Assembly: GCA_016212855.1 (NCBI GenBank) | Contig: JACRDP010000028.1 | Location: 62,001-126,000, forward strand | Length of the DNA: 64,000 bases | Reading direction: 5' to 3' | Source of the DNA: Elusimicrobiota bacterium | GTDB taxonomy: Bacteria > Elusimicrobiota > Elusimicrobia > UBA1565 > UBA9628 | Shown here: piece after piece, positions 36,221 through 46,902 of the stretch | Layout of the letters: the number at the start of each line of letters is the position of its first letter | Numbering within the stretch: the first letter of the stretch is position 1 | Position numbers and translations under genes: made by a program | Notes under the pieces: generated by a model | What the model saw: the letters and a program-made list of their open reading frames with translations, nothing else | The model's database searches: none | What the model was told of the DNA's origin: nothing

Positions 36221-36267
36221 CCGCCGCCTGGCGCGCGTGCTCCTCGACGTCCTGTCCCGCGCCTGAG
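36221..36267 (+). repeat. Direct repeat copy 2 (orphan PilZ-gene end)
   Basis: Encodes RRLARVLLDVLSRA and stop, like the end of the gene at 34108-34419, but has no start of its own. The codons here are more GC-rich (CTG, TCC, GCC against TTG, TCT, GTC). Confidence 0.85.
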
Positions 36268-36278
36268 GGCGCAGGTCT

Positions 36279-37346
36279 TTAGGGCCGGTCCCCGCCGGTC
36301 TTCTTGGGGGCGAACACCTCTTCCGCCTTGGGCAGCGCCGTGTTCTGCAGGTATTGCTTGGGCAGGCAGTTCTCCACGAACTCGTGGTCTTCCGCCGTCA
36401 GGCAGCGCGGATGGAACCCGGCGAGGTAGTCGTTGGCCAGCATCTTGGCGCGGATCGCGGCGACCGGCTCCTCGCGCACGTTGCCGAAGGAGATGTGCAT
36501 GTAGGGGCAGGGGATCACGTCGCCGAACGGCGTGAAATACAGCTTCTCCGTTGCCGCGCCGCAGCCGAGCTGCCAATAGTTGGTTTCAAAATCACGGCGG
36601 ACGTGCGGCGTGCTCGCCACGATATGATTGAGCTCCGCGAGGTCGGCGGCGGTCAGCATGCAGTCCATGTTCTCCGCCCATTCTCCGATGGGCGAGGCCA
36701 TGCTGAGATTAACGAGGATGTTTTCCTGACGCGCCCACTCGATGATCTTGTGAAACCCCGGCGTGTGTATGTTGTAATGCGACACCGTAGGCACGGCGGC
36801 GACTTTCAGCCCCGCGTCTTGGGCGATGCGAAACGCAGTCATCGTCTTGTCGAATGCTCCGGGCATGCCCCGGAACCGGTCGTGCTCCGCCGCCTCCCCG
36901 CTGTCCACGGACATCTGAACGATGTCCACGCCGGCGGCCTTCAACCGGCGGGCCATTTCCGGCGTCATGAGGGTGCCGTTCGTGCAGACGATGATGAGCA
37001 TCCGGCCGGGATCGGCGAGCCGGATCAGGTCGAACAGGCGGGGATACGCCAGCGGTTCGCCGCCGGTAAATCCGATCGCGATCGCTCCCAGATCGGCGCA
37101 TTGTCCCATGACGCTTTCCCATTCCTGATCGGACAGTTCCGATCCGCCCTTAAATTTCAGATTTTCGGCGAAGCAGTGGGAGCAACGCAGATTGCACGCC
37201 AGCCCGACGTTGACGTCGATGTAGCGAAGGGGCTGGCGGCGCCCGGTGAGCAGATCCAGGTAGGCGCGCGCGATCCTCGCCGCGAGACGGGGCTTGCGCC
37301 AGTTGACGGCATAACGGAAGTTGTAGACGAATCGGCTGACCTTCAT
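36279..37346 (-). CDS. Radical SAM/SPASM-like protein
   Basis: A 355-residue cytoplasmic enzyme: the SAM-cluster motif CNLRCSHC lies about residue 53, followed by GFTGGEPLAYP and VCTNGTLMT of the radical SAM barrel, and a C-terminal segment with Cys in LGCGAATEKLYFTPFGDVIPCPYM and PRCLTAEDHEFVENC that resembles an auxiliary-cluster (SPASM) region. Such proteins modify peptides or cofactors; no precursor peptide is obvious nearby. A perfect TATAAT (37353-37358) lies six bases before the ATG. It is convergent with the SGNH gene. Confidence 0.8.
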   Translation of the reverse strand: MKVSRFVYNFRYAVNWRKPRLAARIARAYLDLLTGRRQPLRYIDVNVGLACNLRCSHCFAENLKFKGGSELSDQEWESVMGQCADLGAIAIGFTGGEPLAYPRLFDLIRLADPGRMLIIVCTNGTLMTPEMARRLKAAGVDIVQMSVDSGEAAEHDRFRGMPGAFDKTMTAFRIAQDAGLKVAAVPTVSHYNIHTPGFHKIIEWARQENILVNLSMASPIGEWAENMDCMLTAADLAELNHIVASTPHVRRDFETNYWQLGCGAATEKLYFTPFGDVIPCPYMHISFGNVREEPVAAIRAKMLANDYLAGFHPRCLTAEDHEFVENCLPKQYLQNTALPKAEEVFAPKKTGGDRP

Positions 37347-37352
37347 GCGTGC

Positions 37353-37358
37353 ATTATA
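37353..37358 (-). promoter_or_regulatory. -10 box TATAAT, 6 nt before the radical SAM gene
   Basis: TATAAT, GCACGC, ATG on the minus strand. Leaderless spacing with a perfect -10. Confidence 0.5.
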
Positions 37359-37471
37359 TTGATTTGACGGCGACGATGGGCTGCTTGCGAGCCGTCCCGA
37401 GTTCCTGCCTGACAGGGCGCTGTCGGGGATCGGATCGTTGAAGAAGCTGAAGTGAAATGCTAACGTGATTT

Positions 37472-38590
37472 ATGTCCACTTCGGCGGCTGTCCGTCGGAC
37501 GGCCCTCTACGATTCCCACAAACGGCTGGGCGGCAAGATCGTCGATTTCCACGGCTGGGAGCTCCCGGTTCAGTATGAATCGGTGATGAAGGAGCACGAG
37601 GCGACCCGCCACCGCTGCGGCCTCTTCGACGTCTCCCACATGGGCCAGGTCTTCGCGACCGGCCCCGGCGCGCTCGCCTTCCTTCAGAAGGTCAACGCCA
37701 ACGACATCGCCAAGATCGGGCCCGGCAAGGCGATCTACTCGCATCTGCCCAACGAGAAGGGCGGGGTTGTCGACGACGTGATCGTCTCGTGCCTGGCCAA
37801 GGACCGCTATCTCATCGTCGTCAACGCGGCCACGGCCGACAAGGATTTCGCCTGGTTCCTGAAGAACGCGAAGGGCTTCGACGTTAAGCTCGAAAACAAG
37901 TCCGATGACTACGGCATGATCGCGGTGCAGGGGCCGAAGGCGGCCGAGATCGCGTCTCTGATCGCGCCGGCGATGGCCGCTTTGCCGCGTTTCGGCGCGC
38001 TCGAGCTCGAGCTGTACGGCCAGCCCTCCTTCATCACGCGCACCGGCTACACCGGCGAGGACGGCTGCGAGTTCATCGTCCCCAACGAGATCGTCGTGCG
38101 CGTCTGGGAGGACCTGCTCGCGCAGGGGCGTTCGCTCGGCGCGGCGCCGTGCGGGCTCGGAGCGCTCGATGTGCTGCGGCTTGAGGCCGGCTACCTTCTA
38201 TACGGACAGGATCTCGACGACGATCTCAGCACATATGAAGCCAACTACGGTTGGGTCGTGAAGCTCGAAAAGGGCGAATTCATCGGGAAAAATATTTTGG
38301 CCAAGCAGAAGGCCGAAGGCGTGAAGAAAAAATTGACAGGCGTGAAGCTTCTCGAGCGCGGCGTGCCTCGCGCCGGAGCTCCTGTCCTGCTCGACGGAAA
38401 GGAGATCGGCAAGCTCTGCTCGGCCACCTTCTCTCCGAGTCTGCAGGCGGGAATCGGAACGGGCTACCTCAGCCAGCCGAACCTCTCCGCCGGAACGAAG
38501 TGCGCCGTGACCTTGCATGGTCGCGACGTGCCGGCCGAAATCGTCAAGACCCCGTTTTACGTTTCACCTAATCTCAAGAAGGGAGCCTAG
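37472..38590 (+). CDS. gcvT: Aminomethyltransferase (glycine cleavage T protein)
   Basis: A full-length 372-residue GcvT: VDFHGWELPVQYES, CGLFDVSHMGQ, the GYTGEDGCEF motif that lines the folate site, and LGALDVLRLEAGYLLYGQDL. It transfers the methylene group from the aminomethyl-lipoyl arm of GcvH to tetrahydrofolate, releasing ammonia. First of a gcvT-gcvH-gcvP run. A TAACGT box ends five bases before the ATG, slightly closer than in other leaderless candidates here. No glycine riboswitch-like structure is visible in the 125 bases upstream. Confidence 0.95.
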   Translation: MSTSAAVRRTALYDSHKRLGGKIVDFHGWELPVQYESVMKEHEATRHRCGLFDVSHMGQVFATGPGALAFLQKVNANDIAKIGPGKAIYSHLPNEKGGVVDDVIVSCLAKDRYLIVVNAATADKDFAWFLKNAKGFDVKLENKSDDYGMIAVQGPKAAEIASLIAPAMAALPRFGALELELYGQPSFITRTGYTGEDGCEFIVPNEIVVRVWEDLLAQGRSLGAAPCGLGALDVLRLEAGYLLYGQDLDDDLSTYEANYGWVVKLEKGEFIGKNILAKQKAEGVKKKLTGVKLLERGVPRAGAPVLLDGKEIGKLCSATFSPSLQAGIGTGYLSQPNLSAGTKCAVTLHGRDVPAEIVKTPFYVSPNLKKGA

Positions 38591-38593
38591 ACC

Positions 38594-38981
38594 ATGCTTG
38601 ACCCTAAGAAGCTGAAGTACATGAAGTCTCACGAGTGGCTCGACCTGCAGGGCGACGCCGGAACCGTCGGCATCTCCGATCACGCGCAGAAGGAGATCAC
38701 CGACGTGGTCTTCATCGAGCCGCCGAAGGTCGGGCGGACGGTCAAGCAGGGCGAGGCCTGCTGCGTCGTCGAGTCGGTCAAGGCCGCCTTCGACATCTAC
38801 GCGCCGGTTTCCGGAACGATCACCGCGGTCAACGCGGACGCGGTCAAGGATCCCGCGCTCGTCAACGCCGAGGCCTTCGGCAAGGGCTGGCTGTTCAAGC
38901 TCAAGGCGTCCGCGCCCGCCGAGGCGACGAAGCTGATGGACGCCGCGGCGTACGAGGAATTCCTGAAAGCCGAGGCCGCCC

Positions 38982-38995
<14 letters not shown>
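38594..38995 (+). CDS. gcvH: Glycine cleavage H protein
   Basis: A 133-residue lipoyl carrier. Lys63 in [17 protein letters not shown] is the lipoylation site; [21 protein letters not shown] is the family start. The lipoyl arm shuttles the aminomethyl group between GcvP and GcvT. It begins three bases after gcvT, and its last 14 bases overlap gcvP. The lipoate ligase-like gene at 41801 probably modifies it. Confidence 0.95.
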
Positions 38996-41800
<2,805 letters not shown>

Positions 41801-41819
<19 letters not shown>

Positions 41820-42448
41820 TCCGCGCGCCGGCGCTGGACGCCGCCGGGCACATGGCCTTGGACGAGGCCGTTTTGCTCCTTTCGCCCCAAGACGCGCTCA
41901 TCCTGCGCGTCTATCGCTGGAGCGGTCCGGGCTGCACGTTCGGATATTCGCAGAAATTCGCCGACGCGAAGGCGGCCTGCGCTAAGGGCGTCGAGCCGGT
42001 GCGGCGCTCGACGGGCGGGGGAATCGTCCACCACGACGGCGATACGACCTTCAGTCTGGTCTTCCCCTGGGACAAGACCTGCGCTCCCGAGTCGATCTAC
42101 AAGAATATCCATCGAGGAGTTCATCAGGCGTTGAAGGCGAGAGGCACGGCGAACTCCCTCTGGAGCCGCCGTCAGGAAGGCCTGGCCCGAGACTGCTTCG
42201 CGCGCGCCGAGTGCGCCGATCTCGTGGACGTCGCGGACCGGAAGATTTTGGGCGGGGCCTTGCGCAAGAAAGGCGCGAAAGGCTTATATCAGGGGTCGCT
42301 GCGGCTCAAGGTCGGCGCGGACCTCCTGATCGACGCCATCACGCGGGAGTTCGGCGCGCCGGCGCTCGACCTCGAGCCGGAGTGGCTCGACGAAGGAGTT
42401 CGTCTCAAGGAAAAATACATGTCGGCGGCCTGGACCGAAAGGAGATGA
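41801..42448 (+). CDS. Lipoate-protein ligase / octanoyltransferase (LplA-LipM family)
   Basis: A 215-residue BPL/LplA-fold protein: [16 protein letters not shown], the signature [20 protein letters not shown], and the lysine motif [11 protein letters not shown] Cys in RDCFARAEC lies where LipM-type octanoyltransferases carry their acyl-Cys, so it could be LipM (octanoyl-ACP to GcvH) rather than an ATP-using ligase. It starts at a GTG inside the gcvP end. Position after gcvH-gcvP argues that GcvH is the target. No lipA is in view. Confidence 0.8.
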
Positions 42449-42450
42449 GC

Positions 42451-42681
42451 ATGAAGACCTTCGTGCTGTGCAAGCTGGCTCCCGGCAAGGAGCAGACGGC
42501 CGTGCGCACGATCCGCGCCCTCGAGGGCGTGACCGAGGTGTACATGGTGTTCGGCGGCTGGGACATGATCCTCGCGGCCGAGTCCGACACCGTGGACAAG
42601 CTCTCGTCTCTGATCGTCAGCCGCATCCGCTCCGTGGACGGCGTCTCCGCCACGGAGACCCTCGTCACGACCAACCTTTAG
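42451..42681 (+). CDS. Stand-alone Lrp/AsnC ligand-binding (RAM) domain protein
   Basis: A 76-residue protein with only the Lrp/AsnC effector-binding fold (CKLAPGKEQTAVRTIRALEGVTEVYMVFGGWDMILAAES), no helix-turn-helix. Such stand-alone RAM proteins bind amino acids and may modulate enzymes or full-length Lrp. GGAG at 42441-42444 is six bases before the ATG at 42451, while the ATG at 42445 is only one base away, so I prefer 42451. Following the glycine cleavage genes, glycine or a related amino acid is a possible ligand. The stop overlaps that of mtgA. Confidence 0.8.
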   Translation: MKTFVLCKLAPGKEQTAVRTIRALEGVTEVYMVFGGWDMILAAESDTVDKLSSLIVSRIRSVDGVSATETLVTTNL

Positions 42682-43487
42682 GGAGCGGCCGTCGAGACGG
42701 CCGGGGCCGCGAACGCGTCCTCCGACACCGAGGCCTCCTCGACCTCGTCGACGATCACCGGCTCCTCGTCTTCGCCGGCGGCCTTCGCCCGCGCCAGGTC
42801 CGCGGCCAGCATCCGGTCGATGATGCGCTTGGAGTTTCGTTCGACGTAGACCCCGCGCTTGGACGGATTCCAGCGCCGCGGATTGGGCAGGACCACGGCC
42901 AGCGCGACGGCCTCGTCCGAGGTCAGCTCGGCGCAGGATTTCTCGAAGTAGAGGCGCGCGGCGGCCTCGCAGCCGAACACCCCTTGGCCCCATTCGACGA
43001 CGTTCAGGTAGAGCTCGAGAATGCGGCCCTTGCCGAGCTCGTGCTCCAGGCGGCGCGCGATGAGGATCTCCTTGGCCTTGCGAAGCGGGTTCTTGCTCGG
43101 GGACAAATACAGGTTGCGCGCCAGCTGCATCGTGATCGTGCTGCCGCCCGCCGCGAAGCGCCCGGCCTTGCGGTTGCGCTCATAGGCGGCGCGGATCGCG
43201 GGCCAATCGACGCCGTCGTGGCGCCAGAACTCGTCGTCCTCGGCCGTGACGACCGCGCGCTTGAGATTCTCCGATATGTCCGCGGAAGGAACCCACGTCC
43301 AGCGCAGATCGAGCTTCTTTTTCTTGGACGCGGCCTGTCGTTTGCGGAGCTCGATATAGGCGGTCGTCTTCGGCGGACGGCTCTTGAGGGGGCGTACGTC
43401 GGGCAGCCACACCACCCAAACTCCGGCGGCCGCGCAGAGCAACGCGACGGCGGCGAGAATCCGGCGGAGGGGACTGGCGCGATTCAT
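42678..43487 (-). CDS. mtgA: Monofunctional peptidoglycan transglycosylase
   Basis: A 269-residue GT51 enzyme: one N-terminal membrane helix (ILAAVALLCAAAGVWVVWL), catalytic Glu region VTAEDDEFWRHDGVDW, GGSTITMQLARNLYLSP, RRLEHELGKGRILELYLNVVEWG with the second acidic residue, and LVVLPNPRRWNP-like end. It polymerises lipid II into glycan strands. The acidic tail (DEEPVIVDEVEE) is unusual. Start ATG 43487 is chosen over 43508 because it directly precedes the basic anchor. Confidence 0.93.
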   Translation of the reverse strand: MNRASPLRRILAAVALLCAAAGVWVVWLPDVRPLKSRPPKTTAYIELRKRQAASKKKKLDLRWTWVPSADISENLKRAVVTAEDDEFWRHDGVDWPAIRAAYERNRKAGRFAAGGSTITMQLARNLYLSPSKNPLRKAKEILIARRLEHELGKGRILELYLNVVEWGQGVFGCEAAARLYFEKSCAELTSDEAVALAVVLPNPRRWNPSKRGVYVERNSKRIIDRMLAADLARAKAAGEDEEPVIVDEVEEASVSEDAFAAPAVSTAAP

Positions 43488-43538
43488 TTTCGGGGGGTAT
43501 GCTAGCATGTCGAAACGCCGCGCTCACGGAGAAGCCCC

Positions 43539-43835
43539 ATGAAAATTCTACTACCCGCCGCCCTTCTGCTCGCGCTCGTCGCCCCGGTTCGCGCCGAGGA
43601 CAAGCCCGCCGCCGGAGGCGCCAAGGCCGAGATCAAGGCCGAGAATCAGGAGTTCCGCAAAGAGATGAAGGAGGAGCGTCAGGCCTTCAAGGAAAAGCAG
43701 CACGAGAAGCGCAAGGCTCACCGTGATAAGATGAAAACCATGCGCCACAAGGCCCACGAGGAGCGCAAAGCGGAGCATCAAAACGAGAAGAAGGCCGCGG
43801 CCGCCGAGGGCGCGACCGCTCCCGCCGCGAAGTAA
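43539..43835 (+). CDS. Small secreted Lys/Glu-rich helical protein
   Basis: A 98-residue product with a signal peptide (MKILLPAALLLALVAPVRA) and a mature part that is almost all Lys, Glu, Arg, His, Gln and Ala (EFRKEMKEERQAFKEKQ), predicted to be one long charged helix, ending Ala-rich. GGAGAA lies about 5 bases before the ATG. Like the 11303 gene it is a short, exported, charge-rich protein. Function unknown; Spy-like periplasmic chaperones are a remote possibility. Confidence 0.6.
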   Translation: MKILLPAALLLALVAPVRAEDKPAAGGAKAEIKAENQEFRKEMKEERQAFKEKQHEKRKAHRDKMKTMRHKAHEERKAEHQNEKKAAAAEGATAPAAK

Positions 43836-43850
43836 GCCGTCCGGCGGTCC

Positions 43851-44537
43851 ATGCCGTACTATCTCTACGAGGGCGACAAGGCGACCGGTCCTTACGAGCC
43901 GGGCGACCTGGCGCGCCGGCCGGGATTCAAGAAGGAGACCTTGGTGTTCCCGGCCGGCGCGACCACGCAGGACGCGTGGAAGCCCGCGAGCAGCTTCCCC
44001 GACCTGGCCAAGGCGATGGATCCTGACTCGAGCGGCATCTTCCTGACCGCGGCGCCGCCGAGACCGGCCGCGGAGCCTCCGCCGCCCGCCCCGGCGCCTG
44101 CGGCCGCTCCGCCCGCGGCCGCAGCCCCCGCCGGGCCGGCCCTCGCCGCTCCCGCGGAGAAGCTCATCCTCGTCGTCGATGACGATGAGACCGTGCGCAG
44201 CTTTCTCGAGATGAGCGCTCAGCTGCAGGGCTTCCAGGTGGTCACCGCCGTGGACGGCAACGACGCCGGGACCAAGCTGGCCGCGCGCCCGCCCGACCTG
44301 ATCATCACCGATCTGATGATGCCCGGCCAGGGCGGCTACGAGTTTCTGCGCTCCCTGCAGGGCTCCGGCAACGCGCGCATCCCGGTCTTCATCGTCACGG
44401 GCAGCGCGCTCGACGACTCGACGATCAAGATGATCCGCGGCGAGGCCAACGTGGTCGAGTTCGTCCAGAAGCCGGTGAAGATGACGAAGTTCATCTCCGC
44501 CCTGCACAACACGCTCAAGACCCAGCCTAGAAGTTAA
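43851..44537 (+). CDS. GYF_2-like domain fused to a response-regulator receiver
   Basis: A 228-residue protein. Residues 1-55 (PYYLYEGDKATGPYEPGDLARR) match the GYF_2/DUF4339 domain that binds proline-rich peptides. A Pro/Ala linker (62-100) follows, then a complete receiver: acidic VVDDDE, phospho-Asp in LIITDLMMPG, Thr in VTGSA, Lys in VQKPVK. There is no output domain, so the GYF part may be the output by binding a partner, or may bind the linker itself. No kinase is nearby. Confidence 0.8.
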   Translation: MPYYLYEGDKATGPYEPGDLARRPGFKKETLVFPAGATTQDAWKPASSFPDLAKAMDPDSSGIFLTAAPPRPAAEPPPPAPAPAAAPPAAAAPAGPALAAPAEKLILVVDDDETVRSFLEMSAQLQGFQVVTAVDGNDAGTKLAARPPDLIITDLMMPGQGGYEFLRSLQGSGNARIPVFIVTGSALDDSTIKMIRGEANVVEFVQKPVKMTKFISALHNTLKTQPRS

Positions 44538-44560
44538 AAGCTATTCCTCGGCACTTCTGT

Positions 44561-44581
44561 GCCGGGCGTCTCGCGCCCGGC
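44561..44581. terminator. Bidirectional hairpin between convergent genes
   Basis: GCCGGGCG and CGCCCGGC form an 8-bp stem; a second hairpin (CGGCAC-TTCT-GTGCCG, 44549-44564) overlaps it. Both genes end in the same 13-base string (44526-44538 and 44581-44593) on either side. Confidence 0.5.
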
Positions 44582-44588
44582 CTAGAAG

Positions 44589-44981
44589 TTAAATCTTGTG
44601 GCGCAGGAGCTTCAGGCGCGCCTCGAAGGAATGGCGCTCGGACAAGGTCGCCTCGGGACGCTCGAGCAGAGACTTCAGGATCGCGCGGCTTTCGTCCTTG
44701 CGGCCCTGGCGCGCCAGGTAGTCCGACTTGCGGAACAGGGCCTGAAAGCGCGCGTGAGGCGACTCGAGCGCCGAGGACCTGTCGTAGGCCGCCAGGGCCT
44801 TCTCCGGTTCGTTGAGGCGTTCGTGGGCCTGCGCGGCCTGGCTCCAGAGGCGCGCGCGATCCAGGTCGGGCAGGTCCGAATCGGCGAGGCCGCTCAGCTC
44901 GGAGAGGAGGGCGCGGTCGTCGCCGGAGGCGGCCAGCTTGTCCAGGCGCTCAACGCGGCCGCGAAATTCCTCGAAGTCCAT
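44589..44981 (-). CDS. Small helical TPR-like protein
   Basis: A 130-residue cytoplasmic protein with no signal peptide, all helical. The middle (ARLWSQAAQAHERLNEPEKALAAYDRSSAL) is a TPR and the next hairpin (YLARQGRKDESRAILKSLLERP) resembles another. A perfect TATAAT (44990-44995) lies eight bases before the ATG. The upstream gene's terminator sits directly above this promoter. Confidence 0.65.
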   Translation of the reverse strand: MDFEEFRGRVERLDKLAASGDDRALLSELSGLADSDLPDLDRARLWSQAAQAHERLNEPEKALAAYDRSSALESPHARFQALFRKSDYLARQGRKDESRAILKSLLERPEATLSERHSFEARLKLLRHKI

Positions 44982-44989
44982 GCGCGGCC

Positions 44990-44995
44990 ATTATA
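44990..44995 (-). promoter_or_regulatory. -10 box TATAAT, 8 nt before 44981
   Basis: TATAAT, eight bases, ATG on the minus strand. Its upstream region is the terminator stem at 45003-45021. Confidence 0.5.
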
Positions 44996-45002
44996 GAACA
45001 AC

Positions 45003-45021
45003 CGGGCGTCATTCGCCCGGC
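45003..45021 (-). terminator. Terminator overlapping the stop codon of the 45009 gene
   Basis: On the minus strand CCGGGCG-AATGA-CGCCCGG is followed by TTGTTCT. The stop codon lies inside the stem and loop. Confidence 0.55.
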
Positions 45022-46007
45022 GGGTCGATGAGGCCGGCCTGATTCTGATCGAGCAGCACCTTCTCGCCGCCCGCGGGATCCTTGCCAAGAACGCGCAGAT
45101 GAGTCTGCTCGAAGTTCACCGCCTCGCGCGCCGTCGAGGACAGCTTGACGCGCCAGCGCAGCACGGTCGTCTGGCCGGCAGCGAGCGACGAGATCGCGGC
45201 GAGCATCGGCGACGAGGTCGGGGCACCGGCTTCGCCCGAGGCCATGTAGTCTTCCTGCACGGCCACGGCCTGCAGGTTATTCAGGGGCTCCTTCCCCGTG
45301 TTCAGCACGGTGATCTCGACGTCGACCAGGTCGCCGGCGAAATACAGGGGAAGCTCGCGCATCAGGGCCGGAGGAATGGCGCCCTTGGTCGGGATCAGGC
45401 GCTCGTAGCCGTCGGCCAAGGTCACGCGATAGCCCTTCGCCTCGCCCTGGGTCACGCCGAACGGGCGCAGGTAGTCGACGCGGGCGCGCACGGGGCCGGA
45501 GCCGACCCACTCGCCGACGAAGCGCGGGCGCAGGGGCTTGAGCTCGGAGCGGTACTGCAGGATCGAGGCGAGCTGCGCGGCCAGGCCGGAGGCGACGACG
45601 CGGCGCCCCTCCATCAGGATGAGCATGCGGTCGACCGGAGGCTCGGGCGCGGCGGCGGCGGCGAGCGCGGAGACTTCATTGCGCGCGACCGAGGCGTAGG
45701 CGGCGAGGGCTTCGGGGGAGGGCATCTCCGTCAGGGCGGGCGCCGGGTTCAAAGTCCCGGTGAGGCGCTCGTTGACCCAGCGCGCGACGACGATCGCGGA
45801 GGCGAGCCAGGGCTCGCCCTGGGGCGCGACCTGCTTGGGAGCAACGGGCTTGACGGCGCCGGGCATGGGCAGCGGCGCCATACGTCCCGGAGGCGGAAGC
45901 ATCGCGCCGCGGGCGAAGATCGGGGCGAGATCGGCGGCGCCGGTGGACTGAACGAAGAAGGCGGCGCACAGAAGGGCGGAAAACGCGGGGCGGAGCGGTC
46001 GGCGCAT
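45009..46007 (-). CDS. Secreted protein of unknown function
   Basis: A 332-residue protein: signal peptide (cut near STGAA), Pro/Ala/Met-rich linker to about 70, helical middle, then a beta-rich C-terminal half with DLVDVEITVLNTGKEPL and TTVLRWRVKLSST, which has the look of a CARDB/Ig-like beta-sandwich. The leader has GAGAGG about 9 bases before the ATG and a TATACT box at 46028-46033. No catalytic motif. Perhaps an adhesive or envelope structural protein. Confidence 0.6.
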   Translation of the reverse strand: MRRPLRPAFSALLCAAFFVQSTGAADLAPIFARGAMLPPPGRMAPLPMPGAVKPVAPKQVAPQGEPWLASAIVVARWVNERLTGTLNPAPALTEMPSPEALAAYASVARNEVSALAAAAAPEPPVDRMLILMEGRRVVASGLAAQLASILQYRSELKPLRPRFVGEWVGSGPVRARVDYLRPFGVTQGEAKGYRVTLADGYERLIPTKGAIPPALMRELPLYFAGDLVDVEITVLNTGKEPLNNLQAVAVQEDYMASGEAGAPTSSPMLAAISSLAAGQTTVLRWRVKLSSTAREAVNFEQTHLRVLGKDPAGGEKVLLDQNQAGLIDPPGE

Positions 46008-46078
46008 AGTAGGTACCTCTCGTCGGAAGTATAGCCCCGAAACCGTGTTTGCGCCATATCCATGTGACTAAAATACGG

Positions 46079-46084
46079 TAAAAT
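46079..46084 (+). promoter_or_regulatory. -10 box TAAAAT, 6 nt before 46091
   Basis: TAAAAT, AAAACG, ATG. Leaderless-type promoter for the six-gene run to 49791. Confidence 0.5.
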
Positions 46085-46090
46085 AAAACG

Positions 46091-46501
46091 ATGACAGAGC
46101 CTGCGGAAAACGCCAAACTCGTCCTGGTCGTGGATGACGACGACAACGTGCGCGAGCTCCTCACCTTCCTGGTCAAAAAAGAGGGCTACCGCGCCGAGAG
46201 CGCGATCGACGGCGAGGACGGCTTTCAAAAAGCGGAAAAGCTCGTGCCCGACCTGATCATCCTCGACCTGATGATGCCGCGCTACGGCGGCTTCGAAGTC
46301 CTGCGCCAGCTCCAGGCCGGCGGGCTGGTGAGGATTCCGATCGTTATCATCACCGGACGCTACACCGACCGCTCGACGGCGGAGATGATCCGCCAGGAAT
46401 CGAACGTCGTCGATTTTCTGGAGAAGCCCCTGAAACCCAACGTGCTCGCCGCCACGCTCGAACGTCTCCTCAAGCCGCGCGCCCCGGGAGCCGCGTCATG
46501 A
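46091..46501 (+). CDS. Single-domain response regulator (first)
   Basis: A 136-residue stand-alone receiver with all key residues: acidic VVDDDDN, phospho-Asp in LIILDLMMPRYGG, Thr in IITGRYT, Lys in LEKPLK. It probably shuttles phosphoryl groups or acts by protein contact. It heads the operon to 49791, and the second receiver overlaps its stop by ATGA. The two are similar enough to be an old duplication. The kinase is not in the window. Confidence 0.9.
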   Translation: MTEPAENAKLVLVVDDDDNVRELLTFLVKKEGYRAESAIDGEDGFQKAEKLVPDLIILDLMMPRYGGFEVLRQLQAGGLVRIPIVIITGRYTDRSTAEMIRQESNVVDFLEKPLKPNVLAATLERLLKPRAPGAAS

Positions 46502-46902
46502 GCGAACTCGCCAAACCCGCCGACAAGCTCGTCCTCCTCGTCGACGACGACGAGTCCTTGCTCGACCTCATGGAGCACGTCGTCAAGAAGGAGGGCTTCC
46601 GTACCGGCCGGGCGATGGACGGCCAGGAGGCGCTGGCCAAGGTCGCGGCGCTCAACCCCGACGCGATCGTGCTCGATTTCATGCTGCCGAACCTCAGCGG
46701 CTACGAGGCGCTGCGCGAGTTCCAGGCGCGCGGCCACGGCGACATTCCCGTCCTGATCGTGACGGGCCGCGTGCTCGACGCGAAGAGCATCGAGGAAGTC
46801 CGGCGCGAGCCGAACGTGAAGGAGTTTCTCCAGAAGCCCGTGCGCCCGGCGATGCTCGCGCTGGCCCTGCACCGCATCCTCGGCACGGCGCCGAACGCAT
46901 GA
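46498..46902 (+). CDS. Single-domain response regulator (second)
   Basis: A 134-residue receiver: VDDDES acidic pair, phospho-Asp in AIVLDFMLPNLSG, Thr in IVTGRV, Lys in LQKPVR. It shares IPVLIVTGR and the EVRREPNVKEFLQKPV block with the first receiver and with the GYF-fused receiver at 43851, so all three are one paralogous group. Starts by ATGA overlap and ends by ATGA overlap with the membrane protein gene. Confidence 0.9.
   Translation: MSELAKPADKLVLLVDDDESLLDLMEHVVKKEGFRTGRAMDGQEALAKVAALNPDAIVLDFMLPNLSGYEALREFQARGHGDIPVLIVTGRVLDAKSIEEVRREPNVKEFLQKPVRPAMLALALHRILGTAPNA

Noticed and set aside
37347-37471. Glycine riboswitch before gcvT
   Set aside because: The gap is only 125 bases, shows no conserved aptamer core I can recognise, and the likely -10 box leaves almost no leader.
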